From positions 1 to 15,686 of the forward strand of contig DWXX01000147.1 in the NCBI GenBank assembly GCA_019118985.1: a stretch of DNA of 15,686 bases, written 5' to 3'. The stretch comes from Candidatus Faecalibacterium faecipullorum. GTDB lineage: Bacteria > Bacillota > Clostridia > Oscillospirales > Ruminococcaceae. Positions 6,087-12,605 of this stretch are shown here, one piece after another. Below the pieces are notes generated by a model. The model was given only the letters and a program-made list of their open reading frames with translations, made no database searches and was not told the origin of the DNA. The position numbers and the translations under genes were made by a program. How positions within the stretch are numbered: the first letter of the stretch is position 1; every line of letters begins with the position of its first letter.

Positions 6087-7301
6087 ATGAGCATCTTCAC
6101 CAAAGTGGCGATGAACGCCCTGATGAACAACACCCACCCCGAGATCGACCGCAAGCAGTGCTGGAACCTCCGCCCCCACCGCGAGCAGTGCACCGACTGC
6201 AAGGACATCTGCCCGTACGGGGACGAGATCTTCACCCGGCCCAACCTGGTCAAGGACTGGGACCCCTGCACCGACTGCGGGCTGTGCGTATCGGTCTGCC
6301 GCACCCAGTGCATCACCCCCTCCGCCGAGCAGGTGCAGCGGGACCTGCGGCTGGCCGGCGCGGACAACGACGCCATCTGGGTGGGCTGCGAGCAGAGCGC
6401 CCGCCGCAACGACATCGTCCGCCCCTGCGTGGGGGCCGTCTGCTGGGAGGCGCTGGCCTACCTGGCCCTGCACAAAAAGCTGGTGCTGGACCTGACCCCC
6501 TGCGGCGAATGCGAGAACGACCGCTGCGCCGCGCTGCTGCGCGCCGAACTGACCCGCCTGGTCGAATTTCTGGGCGCGCCCCTCTTTGAAGCGCGCGTCA
6601 CCCTGGCCTACCAGCCCGAGGACGCCCCCTACCACGCCAAAGAGCTCACCCGCCGGGAGATGTTCGCCCATGTGGGCGACTCTTCCAAGAGCGGCACCCG
6701 CCAGCTGCTGCGGATGCTGCCCGGTCTCGGCGACGACGATGAGGACGAGCCGGCGCAGCCCTTCCGCTACGCCCTCAACGAGCGGGTCAAGCAGCTCAAG
6801 ACCGCCACCGAGACCCCCTTCCACTACGGGGTGTACCTGCCGGCCTTCAACAGCAGCTGCTACGGCTGCGGCCGGTGTGAAAAGACCTGCCGCGCCGGGG
6901 CCATCCGCATCGAGGATCTGCCCGACGGCCAGACCCGGGTGGTCGTCACGCCCTGGAAGTGCAGCGAGTGCGGGATGTGCGCCGACAGCTGCAACCACAA
7001 GGCCATCGACGGGATGAAGCTGCGCAGCCTCACCACCCTCGGGCCGGTCAGCGTGCTGCGGTTCAAAAAGTCCTTCTGCAAGGACTGCGGCAAGCCCGTA
7101 CCCCCCGACGCCGCCGACGGCCTGTGCGCCACCTGCCGGGTCAAGGCGCGGACCAAAAAGCGGCAGGAAGCCGCCGCCGCCCGCGCCAAAGCCCGCGCCG
7201 CCGAGCGCGCCGCCAAAAAGGCCGCCGAGGCCGAAGCCGCCGCGCAGGCAGCCGCCGCAGCCCCCGAGCCCCCCGCCCCGGATACCTCAGGAATGAATTG
7301 A
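6087..7301 (+). CDS. Multi-cluster 4Fe-4S ferredoxin-type protein with zinc-ribbon-like C-terminus
   Basis: A 404-residue soluble protein with 27 cysteines and no signal peptide. Region 1 (25-75) is ferredoxin-like: C35-x2-C38-x3-C42-P, then C61-x2-C64-x2-C67-x3-C71-x3-C75. A middle region (100-147) has paired cysteines (C101, C114, C119, C139, C142, C147) in VGC, RPCVGAVCW and TPCGECENDRC contexts. Region 3 is a clean two-cluster ferredoxin: C258-x2-C261-x2-C264-x3-C268 and C292-x2-C295-x2-C298-x3-C302. C331-x2-C334 with C347-x2-C350 looks like a zinc ribbon or rubredoxin-type site. The last 50 residues are Ala/Lys/Arg-rich and low in complexity. The role is presumably electron transfer, with no catalytic domain identified. 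I do not recognise a named family. Gaps to its neighbours are 17 and 15 bases. Confidence 0.8.
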   Translation: MSIFTKVAMNALMNNTHPEIDRKQCWNLRPHREQCTDCKDICPYGDEIFTRPNLVKDWDPCTDCGLCVSVCRTQCITPSAEQVQRDLRLAGADNDAIWVGCEQSARRNDIVRPCVGAVCWEALAYLALHKKLVLDLTPCGECENDRCAALLRAELTRLVEFLGAPLFEARVTLAYQPEDAPYHAKELTRREMFAHVGDSSKSGTRQLLRMLPGLGDDDEDEPAQPFRYALNERVKQLKTATETPFHYGVYLPAFNSSCYGCGRCEKTCRAGAIRIEDLPDGQTRVVVTPWKCSECGMCADSCNHKAIDGMKLRSLTTLGPVSVLRFKKSFCKDCGKPVPPDAADGLCATCRVKARTKKRQEAAAARAKARAAERAAKKAAEAEAAAQAAAAAPEPPAPDTSGMN

Positions 7302-7316
7302 AAAGGAGTGTTTTTC

Positions 7317-9347
7317 ATGCGTCAAACGATCTCACGCCGCCAGTTTCTCAAGGCCGCCGGCCTGTCTGCCGCGGCCGCCTGCTCCGCCGGGCTTCTGGCC
7401 TCCTGCGGCGGGGCGGACAACGCCGCCCAGGGCGGGGGCGGCGGGATGGATACCTCCCGCTACACCATCCTCTATTCCAGCCAGCCGGCCACCCTCAACT
7501 ACCTGACCACCTCCTCCGACGTCGAGATGCAGGTGGGCGCCAACTGCGTCGACACCCTGCTGGAGTTCGACAACAAGGGCGTGCTGAAAGAGGGCCTTGC
7601 CACCGAGTGGGCATTTGACGAGGCGACCCTGACCTGGACCTTCCACCTGCGGGACGAGAACTGGGTGGACATGAACGGCGAGGTGGTGGCCCCCGTCACC
7701 GCGCAGGACTTTGTGGACGCCATGCGCTACGTCCTGACCCCGGCCTACGCTGCGGCCAACGCCGGGCTGATCACTTCCTACATCGCCGGGGCGGAAAGCT
7801 ACTACGACTACCAGGTCAACCTGGCCAACGCCGAGGCCGGCCTTGTGGACGGCGACGGCACCGCCTACACGGTGGACGGCAGCGGCACCGTCACCGTCTC
7901 GGCCCCCGGGGCCGACCCGGTCAGCTACCCGCCGGTCAGCTTTGACGAGGTGGGGGTCAAGGCGGTGGACGAGCACACCCTGACCTATACCCTGACTTAC
8001 AACTTCCCCGGCTTCCTCAGCCTGCTGGTCTACCTGCCCTACGAGCCGGCCTACGGCCCCCTGCTGGAAGAGATGGGGGATCAGTTCGCCACTTCGGCCG
8101 AGACCACCTACAGCTGCGGCGCCTTCTACCTGTCCGAGTACATCCCCCTTGAGAGCTGGGTGATGACCAAAAACCCCGAGAACTACGACGCCGACAATGT
8201 CTTTATCGAGACGGTCAGCCGGATCTACAACGCCGAGGCCGAAGTCAACGGCCCCGAGATGATCCGCCGCGGCGAGATCGACGAGGCCACCATCGGCTCG
8301 GACATCCTGGACAGCTGGCTGGCCGACGAGGCCACCAAGGACCTTGTCTCGATGGACCGGCCCAACACCAACTACACCTACTTCTACCTGTTCAACTTCA
8401 TGCCCTTCTACCACGAGTTCTCGGGCCAGACCGTCGAGGGGCTGGACGACGAGTACGAGCCTGAAAACTGGGCCAAGGCCATCAACAGCACCAATTTCCG
8501 CAAGGCCTTCCTGTACGGCATCAACAACGCCGTCACCCTGGCCGTCACCGCGCCCGAGGGGTACGAGGGCTATATGCTGAACACCGTCACCCCGCCCTCC
8601 TTCTGCGCCAACGACGACGGGGTGGACTACACCCAGTGCGGCGCGCTGGCAGGCATCACCGCCTTCTTTGACGAGGCGGCCGCCAGGCAGTACCGCGACG
8701 CCGCCATCGAGGAGCTCACCGCCCAGGGGGTCACCTTCCCGGTCAAGGTGCAGCTGCCCTACAATCCCTCCACCTCCGACTGGGACCGCCAGTGCCAGGT
8801 CTTCAAGCAGCAGCTGGAGGGTGTGCTGAACGACGGGGCCGACTTCATCGACATCATCATCACCGCCGGCCCGTCGGACAACTACCTGTCGGCGGTCCGC
8901 CGGGCGGGCAAGTACTGCTTCCAGCTGTGCAACTGGGGCGCCGACTACTCTGACCCCGAGACCGAGACCGACCCCTTCTACCAGGAGGCCGGCGGCTACG
9001 GCAGCCGCTACGCCTACCTGCGCACCGGCGTCGAGGACGGCTTCATCACCGGCGAGACCGCCGACGCCATCATGGCGTACATGACCGCGGTGGAACAGGC
9101 CAAGGCCATCACCACCGACATCAACGCCCGGTACGAAGCCTTCGCCAACGCCGAGGCGATGCTGATCGAGAACGCCCTGGTCATCCCGATGGGGATGAGC
9201 GTGCCCGCCTACCTTGCCACCCGCCTGAACTACTGGGAGGGGCAGTACGCCTCGACCGGCTTCTCCAACAAGCGGCTGAAGGGGATCCATGTGCTGGACC
9301 ACTATGTCTCGATGAGTGAATACGAGGCCAACCGGGACGCCCGCTGA
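7317..9347 (+). CDS. oppA: Oligopeptide-type ABC transporter substrate-binding lipoprotein with Tat signal
   Basis: Extracytoplasmic solute receptor of SBP_bac_5 type (OppA/DppA), 676 residues, longer than the usual 540 or so. The N-terminus has a twin-arginine motif SRRQFLK (6-12), a hydrophobic h-region and a lipobox LASC with Cys30, followed by a Gly-rich linker, so it should be exported folded by Tat and lipid-anchored. Typical SBP_bac_5 segments include VDTLLEFDNKGVLKEGLATEW, WTFHLRDENWVDMNGE, VTAQDFVDAMRYV and NFRKAFLYGIN. AAGGAG sits 8 bases before the ATG at 7317; a GTG at 7308 overlaps that site and is unlikely. Ligand is not predictable: peptides most likely, but the superfamily also binds nickel chelates, heme and glutathione. 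A strong terminator follows. Confidence 0.9.
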   Translation: MRQTISRRQFLKAAGLSAAAACSAGLLASCGGADNAAQGGGGGMDTSRYTILYSSQPATLNYLTTSSDVEMQVGANCVDTLLEFDNKGVLKEGLATEWAFDEATLTWTFHLRDENWVDMNGEVVAPVTAQDFVDAMRYVLTPAYAAANAGLITSYIAGAESYYDYQVNLANAEAGLVDGDGTAYTVDGSGTVTVSAPGADPVSYPPVSFDEVGVKAVDEHTLTYTLTYNFPGFLSLLVYLPYEPAYGPLLEEMGDQFATSAETTYSCGAFYLSEYIPLESWVMTKNPENYDADNVFIETVSRIYNAEAEVNGPEMIRRGEIDEATIGSDILDSWLADEATKDLVSMDRPNTNYTYFYLFNFMPFYHEFSGQTVEGLDDEYEPENWAKAINSTNFRKAFLYGINNAVTLAVTAPEGYEGYMLNTVTPPSFCANDDGVDYTQCGALAGITAFFDEAAARQYRDAAIEELTAQGVTFPVKVQLPYNPSTSDWDRQCQVFKQQLEGVLNDGADFIDIIITAGPSDNYLSAVRRAGKYCFQLCNWGADYSDPETETDPFYQEAGGYGSRYAYLRTGVEDGFITGETADAIMAYMTAVEQAKAITTDINARYEAFANAEAMLIENALVIPMGMSVPAYLATRLNYWEGQYASTGFSNKRLKGIHVLDHYVSMSEYEANRDAR

Positions 9348-9361
9348 GCCTGCCTGCGCAC

Positions 9362-9400
9362 GGGGGCTGCCCCTTTCCCTGGGGCGGCCCCCTGTTTTTT
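9362..9400 (+). terminator. Intra-operon terminator between binding protein and permease genes
   Basis: GGGGGC-T-GCCCC (9362-9373) pairs with GGGGC-G-GCCCCC (9381-9392), a 12-pair stem with one T-G pair and a 7-base loop. TGTTTTTT follows. No new promoter is visible between it and the permease start at 9427, so it probably allows partial read-through and lowers permease/ATPase expression relative to the receptor. Confidence 0.9.
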
Positions 9401-9426
9401 GAGAAGAAAGGAAGTGGCGGCCGGCT

Positions 9427-10368
9427 ATGGTAAACTATCTGGCCAAACGCATCGGGCACTCGATCCTGACATTGTTCATCATCGTGACGCTCGTGTTCTG
9501 CCTGCTGCGGCTGATGCCGGTGGAAGGCTATTTTGCAAACTATGAGAAGATGACCGAGACCCAGATCCAGGCCGGGCTGCAGTCGATGGGGCTGCTCGAC
9601 CCGCTGCCGGTACAGGTGGCGCGGTTCTGGCGGGACGCCCTGACCGGCGACCTCGGGGTCAGCCACATCTACCGGGTCAACGTGCCGGTGGCCGACATCC
9701 TGGTCGAAAAGCTGCCCATCTCGGTGCAGATGGGGGTGCTGGCCATGCTGGTGTCGCTGGCGGCAGGCATCCCGCTGGGGCTTGTGATGGGCCGGTTCAA
9801 GCACCGCCTGCCCGACAAGATCGGCACCGCCGTCGTCATCCTGATCCAGGCGGTGCCGGCGGCGGTCTACTACCTCTACATCCAGATGTACGGCACCACC
9901 GCCCTCAACGTGGGGCTGCTGTTCCAGGCGGACAACCCCCGCTACTGGGTGCTGCCGGTCTTTTCGATGAGCCTGGGCAACATCGCCTTCTACGCCATGT
10001 GGCTGCGCCGCTATATGGTGGACGAGAGCAACAAGGACTACGTCCTGCTGGCCCGCGCCAAGGGCGCCAGCGGGGCCCGCATCGCCCTGCGGCACGTGTT
10101 CCGCAACGCCATGGTGCCGCTGGTGCAGTACATCCCCTCCGCCTTTTTGAACACGGTGGTGGGCTCGATCTACATCGAGAGCCTGTACAGCATCCCCGGC
10201 ATGGGCGGGCTGCTGGTCACCTGCGTGCAGCGGCACGACAACACCATGGTGCAGGGCATCGTCCTGCTGTACGCCTGCGTGGGGATCATCGGGCTGATCC
10301 TGGGCGACCTGCTGATGGTCCTGATCGACCCGCGCATCTCGCTGGGCAAGAAAGAAGGTGGCCGCTGA
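9427..10368 (+). CDS. oppB: ABC transporter permease, DppB/OppB type
   Basis: Inner-membrane permease of 313 residues, standard for the family. Six hydrophobic segments are visible (about 10-31, 100-122, 133-153, 172-195, 235-255 and 275-298). The N-terminal MVNYLAKRIGHSILTLF, the GLLDPLPVQ segment with GDLGVS before TM2, and the EAA-loop ARAKGASGARIALRHV (209-224) that docks on the ATPase are all typical. GMGGLL after the IESLYSIP segment is also a family hallmark. AAAGGAAG lies about 13 bases before the ATG, rather far; no better in-frame start is seen. The stop overlaps the next start by one base (TGATG). Confidence 0.93.
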   Translation: MVNYLAKRIGHSILTLFIIVTLVFCLLRLMPVEGYFANYEKMTETQIQAGLQSMGLLDPLPVQVARFWRDALTGDLGVSHIYRVNVPVADILVEKLPISVQMGVLAMLVSLAAGIPLGLVMGRFKHRLPDKIGTAVVILIQAVPAAVYYLYIQMYGTTALNVGLLFQADNPRYWVLPVFSMSLGNIAFYAMWLRRYMVDESNKDYVLLARAKGASGARIALRHVFRNAMVPLVQYIPSAFLNTVVGSIYIESLYSIPGMGGLLVTCVQRHDNTMVQGIVLLYACVGIIGLILGDLLMVLIDPRISLGKKEGGR

Positions 10369-11402
10369 TGCTGTTCTTTTTGAAAAACGCCAAGGCAAAA
10401 CAGCTGGAAAACGCGATGGACGCCGCGCAGTCTGCCGGCGGCCCCGCCGCCTGGGCCGGCCTGCCGGAGGAAGAGCTGTTCACCCCCGCGGGCTTCTGCC
10501 CCGAGCAGGCGGAGGCCACCGCCTCTTCCAACTACAGCTACTGGGGCAGCACCCTGCGCTCGTTTTTGCGCAACAAGTTCGCCGTGGCCCTGCTGATCGC
10601 CCTGGCGGCGGTGGTGGCCTTCGCCTTCCTGCAGCCCCACCTGCCGGGGCAGCTCGACCCCAACTACTGCCGGGTCGACCCTGAGACCGGCATCCAGTAC
10701 CGCAACATCGCCCCCGGGGCGGACGGCTACATCTGGGGCTCCAACTCGATCGGGCAGGACCTGTGGGCCCGCATCTGGGCCGGCACCCGCACCAGCCTGA
10801 CCATCGCCTTCTTCGTCGCCCTGATCGAGGCGGTGGTGGGCATCACGGTGGGGGTGCTGTGGGGGTATGTGCGCCAGCTCGACTTTTTCTTCACCGAGCT
10901 GTACAACATCTGCGACAACATCCCCTCCACCATCATCCTGATCCTGATCTCCTATGTGGCCAGCCCCAGCGTACCCACTTTGATCCTGGGCATGTCCCTG
11001 ACCGGGTGGATCGCCATGGCACGCTTCATCCGCAACCAGATCCTCATCATCCGCGACCGGGACTACAACGTCGCCTCCCGCTGCATCGGCACCCCCGTCT
11101 ACCGGATCGTGCTGCGCAACCTGCTGCCCTATCTGGTCTCGGTCATCATGCTGCGGATGGCCCTCACCGTCCCCGCCGCCATCGGCAGCGAGGTGTTCGT
11201 CACCTACATCGGCCTCGGCCTGTCGGTGGAAACGCCCAGCCTCGGCAACCTGATCAACGACGGCCGCCAGGTGATGATGCAGGCGGGGCTGCGCTACCAG
11301 CTGCTCTACCCCACCATCATCCTCAGCTTTGTCACCATCGCCTTTTACCTGATCGGCAACGCCTTCTCGGACGCCGCCGACCCCAAGAACCACATGCAGT
11401 AA
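10368..11402 (+). CDS. oppC: ABC transporter permease, DppC/OppC type
   Basis: Second permease subunit, 344 residues. About 60 N-terminal residues are predicted cytoplasmic, longer than in DppC, followed by the first transmembrane segment at 70-88. Then comes the OppC-type periplasmic stretch with WGSNSIGQDLWARIWAGTR (123-141), where DppC proteins read LGTDxxGRDxxSR. A block of membrane segments follows from 143. The EAA loop is DYNVASRCIGTPVYRIVLRN (232-251), and the C-terminus SDAADPKNHMQ resembles the family end (DALDPRLR). The start at 10368 overlaps the preceding stop; the open frame upstream is a shadow of oppB. AAAGGAGG at its own 3' end serves the next gene. Confidence 0.92.
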   Translation: MLFFLKNAKAKQLENAMDAAQSAGGPAAWAGLPEEELFTPAGFCPEQAEATASSNYSYWGSTLRSFLRNKFAVALLIALAAVVAFAFLQPHLPGQLDPNYCRVDPETGIQYRNIAPGADGYIWGSNSIGQDLWARIWAGTRTSLTIAFFVALIEAVVGITVGVLWGYVRQLDFFFTELYNICDNIPSTIILILISYVASPSVPTLILGMSLTGWIAMARFIRNQILIIRDRDYNVASRCIGTPVYRIVLRNLLPYLVSVIMLRMALTVPAAIGSEVFVTYIGLGLSVETPSLGNLINDGRQVMMQAGLRYQLLYPTIILSFVTIAFYLIGNAFSDAADPKNHMQ

Positions 11403-11420
11403 AGGAGGCCGGCCTACAAG

Positions 11421-12479
11421 ATGGAAACCATGACGCCGATCCTTTCGGCACGCAACGTACACATCTGCTTCAACCTCCGCGGCCGGGTGCTGCACGCCAT
11501 CCGGGGCATCGACCTCGACGTCTGCCGCGGCGAGGTGCTGGCCATCGTGGGGGAGTCGGGCTCGGGCAAGTCGGTCTTTACCAAGTCCTTCATGGGGCTG
11601 CTGGACGCCAACGGCTCCATCACCGAGGGGACCATCGACTACTTCGGGGCCGACGACGGCAGACCCATCCGGCTGTCCGCCCTCAAAAAGGAGAAGGACT
11701 GGCTGAAGGTCCGCGGGCGGGAGATCGCCATGATCATGCAGGACCCCATGACCAGCCTAAACCCCCTCAAGACCATCGGGGATCAGATCGCCGAGGCGGT
11801 CACCCTCCACCAGGGGCTCAAGGGCCGCGCCGCCCACGCCAGGGCGGTGGAGTACCTGCGGGACGTCGGCATCGCCGACCCCGAGGCCCGCAGCCGCCAG
11901 TACCCCCACGAATTTTCGGGCGGGATGCGCCAGCGGGTGGTCATCGCCATCGCCGCGGCCTGCAGCCCCAAGATCCTGATCTGCGACGAGCCCACCACCG
12001 CCCTCGACGTCACCATCCAGGCGCAGATCTTGGAGCTGCTGCGCCGCCTGCGGGACAAATACGACCTGACCATCGTCCTCATCACCCACGACCTGGGGGT
12101 GGTGGCCAACATCGCCGACCGGGTGGCGGTGATGTACGCCGGCGACATCGTCGAGCTGGGTACCGCCGACGAGGTCTTTTACGACCCGCGCCACCCCTAC
12201 ACCTGGGCGCTTTTGTCCAGCATGCCCCAGACCGGCGTCAAAGGGGAGGAGCTGTTCAACATCCAGGGCACGCCCCCCAACCTCTTCGCCGAGATACGCG
12301 GGGACGCCTTTGCCCCCCGCAACCCCCAGGCCCTCAAGATCGACTTTGTCAGGCAGCCGCCCTATTTTGAGGTGTCCCCCACCCACAAGGCCAAGACCTG
12401 GCTGCTGGACCCCCGCGCCCCCAAAGTCGAGCCGCCCGCCGCCGTCCGCCGCCTGCGCGGTCAGGGCGCCCGCGGCTGA
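11421..12479 (+). CDS. oppD: ABC transporter ATP-binding protein, OppD type
   Basis: Peripheral ATPase powering the importer, 352 residues. Walker A is GESGSGKS (44-51), Q-loop MQDPM with Gln107, signature FSGGMRQR (165-172), Walker B ILICDEP (185-191) and H-loop His223 in ITHD. The C-terminal oligopeptide/dipeptide domain (about 255-335) is complete. Where DppD-like proteins have four cysteines for a 4Fe-4S cluster, this protein has Asp295, Asn301, Asp308 and Thr326 in an otherwise matching frame (GDAFAPRNP, then FEVSPTHKAKTW). As far as I recall this is the pattern of Firmicutes OppD. OppD normally pairs with OppF, but no second ATPase gene follows. AAAGGAGG is 11 bases before the ATG; a second ATG nine bases on is possible. 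Confidence 0.93.
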   Translation: METMTPILSARNVHICFNLRGRVLHAIRGIDLDVCRGEVLAIVGESGSGKSVFTKSFMGLLDANGSITEGTIDYFGADDGRPIRLSALKKEKDWLKVRGREIAMIMQDPMTSLNPLKTIGDQIAEAVTLHQGLKGRAAHARAVEYLRDVGIADPEARSRQYPHEFSGGMRQRVVIAIAAACSPKILICDEPTTALDVTIQAQILELLRRLRDKYDLTIVLITHDLGVVANIADRVAVMYAGDIVELGTADEVFYDPRHPYTWALLSSMPQTGVKGEELFNIQGTPPNLFAEIRGDAFAPRNPQALKIDFVRQPPYFEVSPTHKAKTWLLDPRAPKVEPPAAVRRLRGQGARG

Positions 12480-12505
12480 CCCGGCCGGGCAGGGACCGGG
12501 TTTTT
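12479..12505 (+). terminator. Rho-independent terminator after oppD
   Basis: ACCCGG (12479-12484) pairs with CCGGGT (12496-12501) around an 11-base loop and is followed by TTTTTG. The 5' arm begins with the last base of the oppD stop codon, a compact arrangement that ends the transporter operon where an oppF gene would be expected. Confidence 0.75.
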
Positions 12506-12508
12506 GTA

Positions 12509-12537
12509 TTGACTTCCCCACCCGGCACCCGTATAAT
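12509..12537 (+). promoter_or_regulatory. Consensus promoter of the acyl-CoA ligase/GDSL operon
   Basis: TTGACT (12509-12514), a 17-base spacer and a perfect TATAAT (12532-12537). It is the strongest promoter in the window, placed immediately after the terminator T-run. The leader before the start codon is about 60 bases. Confidence 0.92.
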
Positions 12538-12551
12538 GGTGGGGAACGATC

Positions 12552-12572
12552 GGGCGGCGCGGCGCGCCGCCC
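12552..12572 (+). promoter_or_regulatory. Strong GC hairpin in the 5' leader of the ligase gene
   Basis: GGGCGGCG (12552-12559) and CGCCGCCC (12565-12572) form a perfect 8-bp stem with a 5-base loop, just after the expected transcription start. No T-run follows, so it is not a terminator. It may protect the mRNA 5' end or bind a regulator. Confidence 0.5.
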
Positions 12573-12605
12573 CATCTCATTCTGCCAACCGAAGAAAGGA
12601 TCGCT

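Noticed and set aside
7308..7316. Earlier GTG start adding three residues to the binding protein
   Set aside because: The GTG overlaps the AAGGAG ribosome binding site, while the ATG at 7317 has ideal spacing and gives a canonical Tat signal.
12479..12605. Remnant of an oppF gene between oppD and the ligase
   Set aside because: The interval is only 126 bases and is fully explained by a terminator, a consensus promoter and a leader hairpin; no Walker or signature motif is present in any frame.
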